Source: Neostapfia colusana (taxonomy: Eukaryota; Streptophyta; Magnoliopsida; Poales; Poaceae). Taken from it: 64,000 nucleotides of DNA. The translations under genes were made by a program, and so were the position numbers. Below are positions 11,237-22,339 of this stretch, piece by piece. The notes under the pieces are model-generated. The model ran no database searches. It was given only the letters and a program-made list of their open reading frames with translations, and had not been told where the DNA came from. How positions within the stretch are numbered: the first letter of the stretch is position 1; every line of letters begins with the position of its first letter. The stretch lies in contig JASWHV010000008.1 in NCBI GenBank assembly GCA_030760725.1, positions 52,055,671-52,119,670 of the forward strand. Reading direction: 5' to 3'.

Positions 11237-11383
11237 GGCAGGACGTTGATGTGGTGGTTGATTAGGGCCAAAGGTAGGAGCGGACGAGCCATACAGTGGT
11301 GCAGCTCAGAGCATGAAACGAGGACGTACATTGCTCCCTTGTGGCTGGTATGACATCTTTCTTTTGCCCTCTTGCTCGATCTC

Positions 11384-12142
11384 TCAGATCTTGCTCTCAA
11401 CCACTATGGCTTTGTCAACTAGCTTCTTGAAGTTAGCATAGTCAGTCTTGAGAAGCTGAACTTGGATCTCATTGTTCAACCCTCTCATGAACAAGTACTG
11501 CTTCCTTTGGTCCGAGTGGACATCTTCAGGGGCATACCTTGGAAGCTGCATGAACTTGTTGAGGTAGTCATCCACGCTCTTCTTTCCTTGGCGGAGACCT
11601 TCGAACTCTTGCCTGTTTAGCATCATGACTCCAACAGGGACGTAATAAGAGTGGAAAGTCTCCTTGAATTTAGCCCAAGTGATCGTCTCCTGGTTGACAT
11701 GAGCGTTGCATAGAGCGTCCCACCAGTCAGCAGCTGCTCCCATGAGTTGGTGCGATGCGAAGAGAACTTTCTCTCGATCATTGCACTGAACTATGGCAAG
11801 TTTCTTCTCCATGGACTTCAACCAATCATCAGCCTCCATGGGATTATTAGCTTGTGAAAAAGTGGGTGGTCGAGTCCTCATGAACTCTCCCAATCGGTTG
11901 TGAACCGGCGGTGGTGGCGGTGGTGGTGGCGGTGGTGCAGGAACGGGGTTGTTGTTGTTGTTGGCTTGCAGATGACCCAAAGTTTGGATCATTGTTTGCA
12001 TAAGCTGGTTCTGCATAGCCATCAACCATTCTAAGTTGTTTGCACCAGCCCTTGGGTTATCATTCTCAGAAACCTCAACGTGGTCCTCCTCTAGGTTACC
12101 ACAGACGTTCATCCTTTGGCGGCCGGCGTTTTCTCTCACCAT
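11384..12142 (-). CDS. gag: Gag of element H, truncated at the zinc-knuckle side
   Basis: The 252-codon frame starts at ATG 12140-12142. It has a run of Asn and about ten Pro (residues 60-80), then the retrotransposon Gag core: EADDWLKSMEKKL, ADWWDALCNAHVN, TWAKFKETFHSYYVPVGV, LRQGKKSVDDYLNKFMQLPR. It stops at KI, before the zinc knuckle, by a point mutation. The ATG is directly preceded by a polypyrimidine tract and CAG (minus CTCTCTCTCACAG), a strong splice-acceptor look. Confidence 0.8.
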   Translation of the reverse strand: MVRENAGRQRMNVCGNLEEDHVEVSENDNPRAGANNLEWLMAMQNQLMQTMIQTLGHLQANNNNNPVPAPPPPPPPPPPVHNRLGEFMRTRPPTFSQANNPMEADDWLKSMEKKLAIVQCNDREKVLFASHQLMGAAADWWDALCNAHVNQETITWAKFKETFHSYYVPVGVMMLNRQEFEGLRQGKKSVDDYLNKFMQLPRYAPEDVHSDQRKQYLFMRGLNNEIQVQLLKTDYANFKKLVDKAIVVESKI

Positions 12143-12410
12143 CTGTGAGAGAGAGTTGAGTAGAATGGAAGTTAGAAGTTTAGATGGATCTCCCCAACTA
12201 TATGCATCAAGGTGGATGGACTATATATCATCCTATGTGAGGATGTGAACAAGTGCCAAAGCATCTCACATCTCTCTACTATGTGTGGATATGGACAACG
12301 CTGAAACGTCCCACAACTCACACTAAGCACTCAAGCACAAACAATCATCACAAAAGTTCAGCACACAACTCCTATTCAAAGCTTACTCAATGGGGGTCCT
12401 ATGTGGTTTG
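12143..12410 (-). other. Leader between primer array and gag, element H
   Basis: I see no gene. The minus-strand end next to gag is pyrimidine-rich and ends in CAG before ATG. The position corresponds to ORF0 in G1-G3, but no H3-like start or long frame is present. Confidence 0.4.
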
Positions 12411-12744
12411 GGGTGATACCAATCTGTGACCAATCTGTGACTTTGTCCTATGGTCAATAGGGTTCTAATGCCAATCTATGCATTCTACATAGGCTTGTAT
12501 CCTATGTTCAACGTGGCTCCTAATACCAATCTACGAACTCTATCTAGGCTTGCGACCAACGGTCAATCGTGGCAGCAGCAATCTGTGAACTCTATCTAGG
12601 CTTGCGTCCTACGGTCAACCGTGGCTCTGATACCAATCTATGATCAATCTAGGATTGTGACCTACATTCAACCGTGACTCTGATACCAATCTATGATCAA
12701 TCTAGGCTTGTGACCTACAGTCAACCGTGGCTCTGATACCAATC
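12411..12744 (-). repeat. Tandem array of about 53-bp units, each with a primer-binding-site copy
   Basis: Read on the minus strand, units of about 53 bases begin at the LTR edge with GATTGGTATCAGAGCC and repeat toward gag. The first three copies keep GGTATCAGAGYC; outer copies decay (GGTATTAGGAGCC, GGCATTAGAACC and others). About six or seven units can be traced. The LTR-adjacent copy is the normal tRNA-Met-type primer site. Confidence 0.75.
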
Positions 12745-15700
12745 TGTGACGCCCCTGCTCCGAAAAAACCTCGGAACTAGACTGATGCATATGTGTGCCC
12801 AGGATGTTCATCACACATACACATGTAATCCACAAACTGAATTCAGAATAATACCATGAATAATAGGGTTTTATTACATTGTCTCATGAATCTCAAACTC
12901 ATTCTAGCAGCGGAAGTGTTTAATCTAGCAGGGGAAGTCTTCTAAACTATTGCGGAAGCAAACTAAACACGGCAGTGGCTCCATCTCCTACTCCACAGGC
13001 AAGTTGACGGTAGATCACATGCCTAATACTCCACATGGTCTTCAAAGTATTCCTCTCCTGTTTCTGATGATGTATGATAATGCAAGGGTGAGTACATGTC
13101 GTACTCAGCAAGTGCGGGAAGTATGACATGTAGCTTACAAAAAGGTAGACATAAAAAGGCTCATTGCATAAAAGCAAAGTTTATTTCACAAAACATGATA
13201 AAAACAGCAACTAGCTTTAAGTGAATTAAACCCTAATATGTATCCAATTAAAACATCAACATATCTCCATCATATTTCACCTCTTTTCATGTCTCATCAG
13301 ACATTCATCTTTCTAAACTTTTTCTCATGCTCATGAATACCATCTCGTATTTATTACCATCTCATCTCATATTCAATTCCATCTCATACCGAGACCAATG
13401 CTCATTGCCATGACTCAACAGTCATGAAACCAATCTCATTACCAGGACTCATCAGTCCCAATACCAAATCCAAAGACCAATATCCCAACTAAATACCATC
13501 CCAATAACCATCCCATCTAATCATGGAAGTTGATCAGGCGCTTGTGACCGGAAGCACGGCTATCATGATAGTTTTACACTCTGCGGAGGTGGCACCACTT
13601 TACCCACAAGTTTGTGATTTTGTCACCCGTCGGCGACTGCAGAACTTCCATTATACCAGTACACAACCATCGGTGTATCGTCAAGAGATCACAAAATAGC
13701 CTTTACAAAGGGGCTACTAGATGTATGGACTCACTAAGGTTTCACCAGCAGGATAGAATCTCCAATTCTCCCACCTACGGGCCCCCTCTTGTGCCATGCA
13801 GTTCCTAGGACAGTCCTCTCTCGACTCCCATTCCCCTCGCCTTCCACGGTCCATAACTAGCAACTTACCTAATTAGTCAGCTAAGCCGGACCCATACTTG
13901 GCTTTTTGGTGGCACTGTATTCCTAGCATGTGCACGCATGAACCGGTCCTTAGATCTACGACAAGTAAACCACCATCTCATTCTACCACATCCACGAAAG
14001 CAAGCTTGCCTAGATCTCCCTCCGATTCATGTTCATTATCAACATCAGTTTCTCCCATATCCCGTAGATTAGCGAAGCAAAAAGCAAAAACAACCATACC
14101 TGACTCATCCATTTTCTCGGCGACAAGGGTGGTTAACAAAACTAGTAAACTCCTATGAAAGGGTTTCCCATCAAGTTACCTCAGCACACACACCTTTTCG
14201 CAACCAAAACAGTTTAAAAACATGGGATCAATATGGTCAAGGGGCACTTGCCTTGTTCCTGCGGCTTCTGTTGCTCTGGGATCTCGAAGTCTTGGTGTTG
14301 TATTCCTTCGTAGATAGCTCCCTGAGCTTGTCCTTCTACTTACGATCATGCACATACAAAATTTGCAGCAATCAAACATCATGCACAATCTTTACTCAAG
14401 ATGCAATGGTGCATATGCATGCTAATCCTATGATGCTGTTTTTATTAGATCGGTTTTTACGTGTTCTTGCCTGTTTGCATGGGTTTGCATGTGGTTTTAC
14501 GATGAACAGAGGTGTAGGGATCAGATGTGGACGTGGTGATGATCTTGACTCTAGATCAAACCGATCAACACATGATCTATCCACGAAAAAGCTTCTGTTC
14601 GAAGGGATCGAAGAAACAGATGCAAACAAAATCTCGATGATGTTGTAAGGTGTTAATGGAGACCTACCTTACTTCCTTCGGGTCCTTCCTCCTAGCAAAA
14701 ACAGATCGTCGGCTCTCCTCCGGTGATGGTGATCGTGTCTGATTCATCGGCGGTCTCTCCGGTGGTCAAACTCCGGTGAAGGGGGTTAACTCGGCGAGAT
14801 GGGGGCTAGGGCCTCTAAGTTGTCGGCTTGGAAAAGATGTTACGATCAAGGGTGTGTTTCGGGTTCTATTTATAACCGGAAAAAGAAGAGTCCTTCTCCG
14901 ATTGGATTTCAAATAAGAGTCTTATTTATTTTCTGGTTGGATCTTAATAACTTATCTCTAATTGATTTGGTGCGGTATCAATCGTGGAAGAAACCGTGTT
15001 GGTTTCCTCTATACCAGGTGCTCATGCACAGGGCAAAACTGCTAAAGGACCTCATTCTTCCGCAGGGATAAGCTCCGGAGGCTCCACGTGTCCAGCTGAG
15101 GCCTGGTATACCTTTTCCCGCAGAGACGAGCTCCAGTTGTGCCACGTGTCCATCGGACGGGACCTCCCTCTTCCTCAGAGGTGAGATCTGCGTGCGCCAC
15201 GCGTCTAGCGGGCGGGACCTCCATCTCCCTCAGAGGTGAGCTCCGCGTGTGCCACGTGTCTGGTGTGTAAGGACCTCCCCTCTCTCCACAGACGAGCTCC
15301 GCGTACGCCACGTGTCAGTGCCGGACCTCCCCTCTCTTTGGAGGTAGCTCCGAATGTGCCACGTGTCAGTGTCGTACCTCCCCTCTCTTCGGAGGTGAGC
15401 TCCGATAGTGCCACGTGTCCCAGCAGCACCGGACTTCCTTTCTGCTCAGGGATGAGCTCCGAGGTTGACATGTGTCCATCAACGTCGGACCTCCCTTCTT
15501 CTCGGAGGCGTGCTCCGAGAATGACACGTTTCAACAGTGTTGGACCTCCCTTCATCTCGGAGACGGGCTCCGAGGACGACACGTGTCGAGCAGGGCGGGA
15601 CCTCTCAGAGGCGAGCTCCGAGGCTGACACGTGTCCGCCAGTGTCTTCTCCTCGAATGTGAGCTCCGGGGATGACACGTGTCCAGTAGGACCGGACCTCT

Positions 15701-16105
15701 CGGGGTTGAGCTCCGAGGGTGACACGTGTCCATCAGGGCCAAACCTCTCGGAGACTAGCTCTGAGAGTGACACGTGTCCTGCGGGGCGGGCCTCGCTTCT
15801 CCGCAGAGGCTAGCTCCGGGGGCAACACTTGTCCCATGGGGTCGGACCTCGCCCCTTTTACAGAGGCAAGCTCCGAGCCTGCCACGTAGCCAGTTAGCGG
15901 CGGACCTCTCCCCCTTTGCGAGGATGAGCTCCGAAGGCGCCACATGGCAAGCGGGCCGCGGGAAGTGTCTTCAGCGCTCTCGGTGAACTGGAATTAGCTC
16001 TTTTCGGCTATCCTTTTGATTCTTTTTCTGTTTCCACTTCCTTTAAAATGTTTTCTCTATATGAAATCTATATGAATGCATAAATACGAATTTGAGGGTG
16101 TTACA
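12745..16105 (-). repeat. Element H 5' LTR
   Basis: It is the partner of 4178-7592, with the same TGTAACACCC start and GCGTCACA end. It has the same 17-unit array (about 15060-15960), TATA box (14867-14874) and hairpins (13560-13571, 13090-13106). Substitutions and small indels against the other LTR are frequent, so the insertion is not recent. Confidence 0.85.
15060..15960 (-). repeat. 17-unit G-box/ABRE array in the H 5' LTR
   Basis: Its unit order matches the array at 6551-7440, again 17 units, eleven of them with exact ACGTGTC. Because unit number and order agree in both LTRs, the array existed before this insertion. Confidence 0.8.
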
Positions 16106-16196
16106 ATCATAATAAGGGATAGTTTTTTGCAAAGTAAGTAAGATTTTGAGGATTCAATCAGGTATGCAGTGTTTCAAGCCACGTTCCGAGAGTCAA

Positions 16197-16456
16197 TTAT
16201 ATTAGTTCATTCCTAAGCTCACAAAAGCATTTTTCATGAAGTGGCTTGGTGAAGATATCGGCTAGTTGTTTCTCAGTTTGACATGGGAAACAGCTATGTC
16301 TCCTTTGATTGAATGGTCTCTCAAAAAATGATGACGAATATCAATATGTTTGGTCCTAGAGTGCTCAATAGGGTTATGTGCAATCTTAATCGCACTCTCA
16401 TTGTCACAAAGGAGAGGAATACGGTTCATATTGTAACCGTAGTCACTTAGAGTTTG
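16197..16456 (-). pseudogene. pol: C-terminal end of element A RNase H
   Basis: The minus frame reads TQTLSDYGYNMNRIPLLCDN, then ESAIKIAHNPIEHSRTKHID and HHFLRDH, the usual end of a copia RNase H. A frame change near 16262 leads to LADIFTKPLHEKCFCELRNE in another frame and a stop at 16197-16199. The upstream half continues at 18089 beyond the solo LTR. Confidence 0.75.
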
Positions 16457-18083
16457 TGTGAGACCTATGTGTGCTGAATACATTGGCAATTAGGATAAAA
16501 GTTAGCATTAACATTCAAAGTTTTGAATATTGCCAAAACATTCTTCTGTGGCAAGGTCCGACAAGTTCTTTGTTAGGTCCGCCAAGTGTTGGCAAGGTCT
16601 GTCGCAACGTCCGGAGAGCTCCTGCAAGGTCCGGAGAGCTTCTGTGAGGTCCGGAGCTTGTTTTTAGGGAGCTCCCGTGAAGTTCAACTCATAGAACTGC
16701 AGCGTCTTGTTTTTGCTTTTAACTCGCAATGTTTCAAACTTGCTTTATGGGAAGGTTTGCTTAGTATTAATTTGCTAAGTTTTTGGTGTGTTTTGGTGGT
16801 TATGGCTGTTATCATTTGATATGGTTTGCAACATGCTTATGTGACGTGCTCATGTAAGGTGTTGTGGTTTTCGAACTAACGTGAGTCAAGTCGAGGACTT
16901 GTGCTCGGAAGAATTGGTTGTTTATTCATGTGCAGGTGTTGCTTGAGTTCAAGATATGGCTGGTGACGGGATCCTTGGACTAGTCTCAGGGAGGAGATGA
17001 GGTTCCAACAACCAAGTTCGGGAGGAGCTGTGGTTGAGTTGATCGGGAGGTCGCGCAGCATGTTTCGATCAAGGGCAGTGCATATGAAGGTTGCGTGTAC
17101 GTCGTTGGAAGGTGTTTGCATGTGTGCAAGGAGTGCATGGACGTGGCAACATTGTTCCAAGGCGTGATGAAGAGAAGTGGACGTAAAGAATTGGTCGGAA
17201 AGGTCCAACCGGCTGGATTGCGTACTCAGGCTGAGGCTGAGTCGGATATGGCTCAAATATGAAAGATTTGAGTTGGTTATGATAGGATTTCATGCTAGGC
17301 ACGAAGTTGAGTTGTTTTAGGAATGTTTAGGACGTTCCTACGGTGTTTGGAAGTCTCACGATTGCTTCTATCTGCGAATAGGAGAGTCCTGAGCAGTTAT
17401 GGTAAGTTAGGATACGAGTCCAATTAGGAGTAGGAGTCCTAGATGTGATTGATTAGCCTGAGGGCTGGCTACAAAAGCAAGGGAGGCCAGAGATCTCATG
17501 GGGAGAGAACTCTGGGCTGTTCCTCTTGTGTTTCTATTGAATAAAGTTCATAGTTTCGAGGAGCTTTTGTGCCTTGTTCGTCCGATTTGTTTTTCGTCAA
17601 GTCTTTCTCGCCGAGTTTCTGGACAGACCGACGTTGCTTCGGTGTTTCATTCATAACTCGAGTTTTACAGATCCAATTGACGTGATTCTTTTTGGGTTGT
17701 CTTCACAACTCAATTATATATCATCTGTGAAAGTTTCACGAGCTTCGAATCTGTAGTTTTTTATATACACGAGTTTCTTTGCAGCGTTGCAGATCTGTTT
17801 TGTATCGGGTAGAACAGATTGATCTTCGTTTAATGTTTTGATCGTATCTCAAGTTTTACTTCGTGTTTTCAAGTGATTATTGTTGCATTATATCCGTGAC
17901 TTGATTCTCTACCTCTCTACTTGATTTTTCATGGTTGAACACGTTTGAAAACACTTGCACACACGGTTTCTTTAACCGATTGATTTTTTGCTGAGGGGTT
18001 TTTGTTGTTTCCGCTGCGAAAAGTTTTAATCTACCATTCACCTCCCCCCTCTGGTAGCTTTTCACGTGCTCTTCTTTCCTACA
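16457..18083 (+). mobile_element. Solo LTR inserted in element A RNase H
   Basis: The 1627-bp insert starts TGTGAGACC and ends CCTACA, and is flanked by GTTTG at 16452-16456 and 18084-18088, a perfect 5-bp duplication. Removing it rejoins the RNase H reading of element A. It has no pol ORF. Near its end it holds TTGAATAAAGTTC (poly(A)-like, about 17536) and CACCTCCCCCCTCTGG, as at the 3' ends of copia LTRs. A small direct repeat CAAGGTCCGGAGAGCT-type lies near 16600-16670. A solo LTR is the simplest reading; a non-coding LARD-type element is possible. Confidence 0.65.
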
Positions 18084-18088
18084 GTTTG

Positions 18089-18487
18089 TCACATCTAAAG
18101 GAGCTGTGCACAACAACTCTCAGCTGCAACATACTCCGCTTCGGCTGTGGACAAGGCAATGGAGTTTTGCTTCTTGGAGGACCATGAAACTAGGGACCTA
18201 CCCAAGAATTGGAAAGTCCCGGAGGTACTTTTTCTATCCACTTTGCATCCGACATAATCTGCATCGGAGTATCCAACGAGATTGAACTTTGAACATTTAG
18301 GATACCAAAGGCCTAGGTTGGCTGTATGAACTAAATATCGCAAGATCCTCTTCACGGCTATCAAATGACATTCCTTAGGATTGGCTTGAAATCTTGCACA
18401 CGTACAAACACTCAACATAATATAAGGCCTAGATGCACAAAGATAAAGTAGAGAGCCAATCATGGAACAGAATACCTTTTGATCCAT
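18089..18487 (-). pseudogene. pol: RT end and RNase H, element A
   Basis: The minus frame has MIGSLLYLCASRPYIMLSVC, ARFQANPKECHLIAVKRILR, GYSDADYVGC and SWSSKKQNSIALSTAEAEYV, the standard copia RT-RNase H end. At QLL the next codon is TAG where the family has Trp. It breaks at the solo LTR. Confidence 0.8.
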
Positions 18488-18602
18488 GTTAGGTCCATCT
18501 TCATTAAGGTCTAAATGTCCATTGTTGCCATGGGAGTCTTTATGGGCTTCGCTTTGTCCATGCCAAATTTCTTGAAAATGTCTTGGGTGTACTTTGTTTG
18601 GC

Positions 18603-19076
18603 TTATGAACGTCCCTTCCTTAGTTGTTTCACTTGGAATCCCAAAAAGTATCTCAACTCTTCCATCATGAACATCTCGAATATATCTGTCATGATTTTAC
18701 TGAACTCTTGACAAAAAGATTTGTTAGTTGAACCGAATATGATATCATCAACATAGATTTGACAAATGAATAGATCATCATTAAAGTGCTTCGTAAACAA
18801 GGTGTAATCAGCTTTGTCCACACATAGTTGAGATATGGATAAGAGGTTATAATCTAAGGAATCAACATGTAAAACATGAGAAAGTGTGTGTTGTGATGAA
18901 ATAGCTATTTTACCGGCACCTAGCACCTTTCCTTGACTATTATCACCAAAATAGATACCTTCACTTGAGTCTTCATTTTGTTCGTACTCCACGAACATTT
19001 TTCTTTCTCCGGTCATGTGATTGGTGCATCCACTATCTTGCACCCATTTTGCTCCACCGGATGAATATGCCTGCAA
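18603..19076 (-). pseudogene. pol: Protease fused in frame to RT by internal deletion, element A
   Basis: Residues 1-85 are the copia protease, with SSGGAKWVQDSGCTNHMTGE (catalytic DSG) and ISSQHTLSHVLHVDSLDYNL. At about residue 86 (near 18821) the sequence jumps to RT: DDLFICQIYVDDIIFGSTNK with the YVDD active site, then MEELRYFLGFQVKQL. GAG-pre-integrase, integrase and the first half of RT are missing. Element B keeps the pre-integrase and integrase, so this is a deletion in A that happened to stay in frame. Confidence 0.75.
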
Positions 19077-19224
19077 TAAAGAAACTATGCTTTGGTCTTA
19101 GGTACCCAAGCTTGCTTGGGTCCTTTGAGGTTAGTGACAGGTGACTTGGGCACCCATACACGAGATTTGGTGTTCTCATGGCGTGGCCCAACATATTTGG
19201 CATGAACTTTTCCAAGACTATTTT

Positions 19225-19725
19225 TCATAAGCACATATGAAGCATCATAGGTTCTAAACAAGATTTATTGTTCATATGAGTTTTAAATGTTAATTTTATC
19301 AACATTATTCTGTTTTCAAACTTGGGAAGAGTTTCCCTTGGAAAAGACAATGCGTTTCTTGTAATTCTTGTGGCTTCTAGCGTTTTGCCTTTCACCATAA
19401 GAATACCAATGCCATGTTTAACATTAGCAGGTCTTGTGACCAAGTATGCACTACGTGCATACTTGACCTTCTCCTTGTCAAACATGTCACTTTGGAAGGG
19501 ATGCTTGTCTTTTGTCAAGGTTGACTTTTCTTTCAAGTTGCTGTCATTTTTAGCACATGTACAAGTTATGAGAGTTTTGGATTCAACATATTGAGAAGGT
19601 GAGCTTAAAGAGGATGAAGAACCACGTTGCTTGAGTGACTCAACTTGCACCTCAAGAATCTTGTTAACCTTGGTTAAGTTAGGAAGTTCATCCTTGAGTG
19701 CAATGTTTGAGTCTTTTAGCTTCAA
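19225..19725 (-). pseudogene. gag: Gag-protease linker region, element A
   Basis: The frame has SNIALKDELPNLTKVNKILE and VQVESLKQ, a coiled-coil-like segment, followed by a serine-rich part and NVKHGIGILMVKGKTLEA. It matches 40087-40728 of element B. Frame breaks occur before the protease; a piece of the same linker appears in another frame at 19033-19215. Confidence 0.6.
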
Positions 19726-19779
19726 ACAAGTCTCCTTGCTTGAAGTTAACTCAAGCTCAAGTGATTTGCTTCGCTCCTT

Positions 19780-20169
19780 TTAAAACTCAAGAAGCCCTTC
19801 AATATCAAGATATTTCTCCTTTTGGAGAATGATCATATCTTCTTGGCGATTGACTAGCTCCTCCTTATCAACAATCTCATCCATTAGAATTTTCATTTTA
19901 GCAATAGTATTTTTATCTAAGCCTCTAAGCATATCTTCATCATCACTAGAATTATCAATATCACTATTAAAGGAATGCAGGAAGGAAGATTTAGTTTTAA
20001 CCTTTCTTTTTCCTTCCTTGTCCATTAGGCATGTGTGGTTGGTGTCCTTCCATGCTCCCATGGTTGGGAAGAGAGAGGACTTCATGGTAGGCTTCTTGAT
20101 GGCTATAGTGGCCATCTCCTCTTCGTCCTCAGATGAGGACTCATCATTGGAGTCCCATTCCTTCCCCAT
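19780..20169 (-). pseudogene. gag: Acidic Gag C-terminal region, element A
   Basis: The frame begins MGKEWDSNDESSSEDEEEMA and continues with LFPTMGAWKDTNHTCLMDKE. It aligns with 39640-40008 of element B. It is the region after the zinc knuckle. Confidence 0.6.
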
Positions 20170-20378
20170 ATGTGCTTGGCCATATTGCTTCCTTTCTTGA
20201 ATATTTTCTTTTCTTGAGGCTTGTTGTCTTTACTCTTCCTCTTATTGTCTTCACGTGGACAATCCACCATGAAATGATCATATTCTCCACAATTGTCGCA
20301 TGCGCGCCTCGTCTTGGATCTTTGTCTGTCCTTATATCTTCTTTCATTTGAGTTGCCACCCTTTCTTCTTCTCATCAT
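20103..20378 (-). pseudogene. gag: Zinc knuckle of Gag, element A
   Basis: The CCHC box reads CDNCGEYDHFMVDCP after a basic stretch MMRRRKGGNSNERRYKDRQR. It overlaps the next frame because of a frameshift near 20150. Element B has Tyr in place of the first cysteine. Confidence 0.7.
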
Positions 20379-20549
20379 TTTATTAAGTTTTTGATGAACA
20401 GGATTATGTCTTCATCATCGATATCAGTGCTTTCATCATCACCATCATCGTCCTCAGGAGCTTCTAGAGTTTCTTTTGATGTTGGCTTGCATGTTGCCTT
20501 TAGTGCAACTCCTCTCTTCTTTGCCGAGTAAGGTCGGCAAGCTCCTTGA
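20375..20549 (-). pseudogene. gag: Gag segment of element A at the G1 insertion edge
   Basis: The frame includes KKRGVALKATCKPTSKETLE and an acidic end with IDDEDIILFIKNLIK, matching 39270-39420 of element B. It ends at the target duplication CTTGA of G1; the preceding part resumes at 33322. Confidence 0.6.
20545..20549. repeat. Target site duplication of G1, left copy
   Basis: CTTGA lies immediately before the LTR start TGTAACACC and is repeated at 33322-33326 after the LTR end TGTGACA. Confidence 0.85.
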
Positions 20550-22295
20550 TGTAACACCCCAAATTTTGATTCAAAACTCTAAACCATGTTCAGAGGGGAA
20601 TTTAAAAATTTTTGGACGTGTTGCATGTTTTGCAAAAATTCAAATTCAAACTGGAATTCAAATTATACTCAAAACAGAAAAGAAATGGAAAAAGAAAAAG
20701 AGAAACGGGAAAAAAACCGGCCAGTGGGCCGAAACCCGCCAGCCGGCCCAATTTTCCCCGCGCCAGCCCGCCCCCGCGCGCCCGCGCTGTCTCTCACAGA
20801 CAGGTGGGACCCACCTGTCATCCCTAACCCCGCGACCCCGGACTCTCCCGCGCGCGCGTGATCTTAACCGCCCGGAAACCGCGTCCCTCAGCCCGAATTC
20901 TGATCCCAGAAGACTCCAACTTGATCACAACCGACCCACCGCCCTTCCCCGGCTATAAAAACCCCAGCCCCGATCGGTTTTTCCCACGCGATCGCCGATT
21001 TTTACTCCGGTAAGCACCGAGACTTCGCCGGTGAATTCTGGCCGATCTAAGCTCGGAAACTCTGATCTAACTCGCTGGTTTTGATCCACCGCCTCCGGGG
21101 AGCTTTGCAGGTGCAGAAAACTCGGAGACTTACGGTGTAAACACAGCGCCGACGAGCTTCGCCGTGGTTTTGCCTCGGATCTCGCCGCCGATCACATTCC
21201 AGGACCCCCGAGCTCAAGAAAACCCCCGAGGTGAGATCCCTAACCTCCCCTCTACCGGTCTAGGCCATAAGATCACAGTTTTAGGCAGAATTCTCGAGGA
21301 TCCGAAACTTTCCGGCGAGATCGCCGCTTCCCGCCGCCGTGCGCCGCCGGCAGCGCCGCCCGCGCTCGGTCAGAGCGACGTGGCCGTTTGTGCGCCGTTT
21401 ATTTTAAATCGCACGGTAGACTTTAAAACCCCGCGTACCGGTTCGATGTTATAATCTCAGCCGTCAGTTTAAAATCGGACGGTCCACGTCAGCCCCGCGT
21501 TATAAAGACTGGAATTCTTACGTGCTACCCCCTGGGGTTCTCTGGAAATTGAGAGCTAGCCCCGGAAACTTCAGATCTAGCCCCTGGAACTCCAGAAAAT
21601 CATGTAAATTCATTTAAAAATCAGTTTTAGCCCCTGGACTTAATAAAAATTAGGAAAAACACCTCTGATAAGTGTAGCTAGACCCCTGGAAATTATGAAA
21701 ATAATATTATAGACCCTGTAATGGGGTGAATTCATTATTTTAGCCCTGTTTAGTATTTAATTTAGAAAATTGAATGTGTAACTAGTGTTTAAAAATTAAA
21801 AAGGGGGACAAACATAATTGTCAAAATTAATTAAAAACTTTCTCAGTACTTAGAAAACTTTGGAGTGAGATAAAAATATATTTTTGGGCTGAAATGAATC
21901 TGTTTCATCTATTATTCACATTTATTAGTATAGGGACACATTTTTAAGTAAAGAATAGTTATAGAAAAATAGGGAAAATAATTACGAAATAGTCTACATC
22001 AGAAGCCAAGGTCAAAATATGTTATTAAATCATTTAGGACCAGAACCTATACTGTTTAGATGATGTGTATTACTAATTTCATAATAAAATACACAATTAT
22101 GCATAGGAATGTAAATCTGAAAATATAGCAACTAGTAAATGATAAATGGAGTTTCTAAAATACAAAGAATTCAGTTTAGGGTTGGTAGAAATTCTGAAGG
22201 CACATATGGAGAAGAAAAATACTTTTCATACATACTTGGTAGTAAAAAGGTGTAGTAGTTCAATATAAAGAATTTATTTAAAAACTGAAACACAC

Positions 22296-22339
<44 letters not shown>

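Larger units (their letters stand above)
4178..16105 (-). mobile_element. Element H: Ty3/gypsy chromodomain retrotransposon, degenerate
   Basis: The element has two LTRs of about 3.4 kb (4178-7592 and 12745-16105). Each begins TGTAACACCC and ends TCACA on the minus strand. Flanks ATCAA (4173-4177) and ATCAT (16106-16110) are a probable 5-bp target duplication with one mismatch. A primer site TGGTATCAGAGCC abuts the 5' LTR and a polypurine tract abuts the 3' LTR (7593-7610). Between them lie gag, zinc knuckle, protease, RT, RNase H, integrase and chromodomain in order, interrupted by many stops. Unlike G1-G3 there is no ORF0; its place is taken by a tandem array containing the primer site. H is inserted in element A between pol and the extra ORF. 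Confidence 0.85.

Noticed and set aside
16586..16819. Plus-strand frames in the solo LTR as genes
   Set aside because: They are short, without domain likeness, and lie in an insert with LTR ends and target duplications.
20586..20958. Open frames at the LTR starts (e.g. 20476-20958, 29873-30154, 41636-42109)
   Set aside because: They cover the promoter and untranscribed U3 upstream of the TATA box and continue into GC-rich low-complexity sequence; no coding pattern is seen between copies.
22299..22336. TA microsatellite as a regulatory site
   Set aside because: It is a simple repeat that differs in length between the two LTRs of G1 and is nearly absent in G2 and G3.
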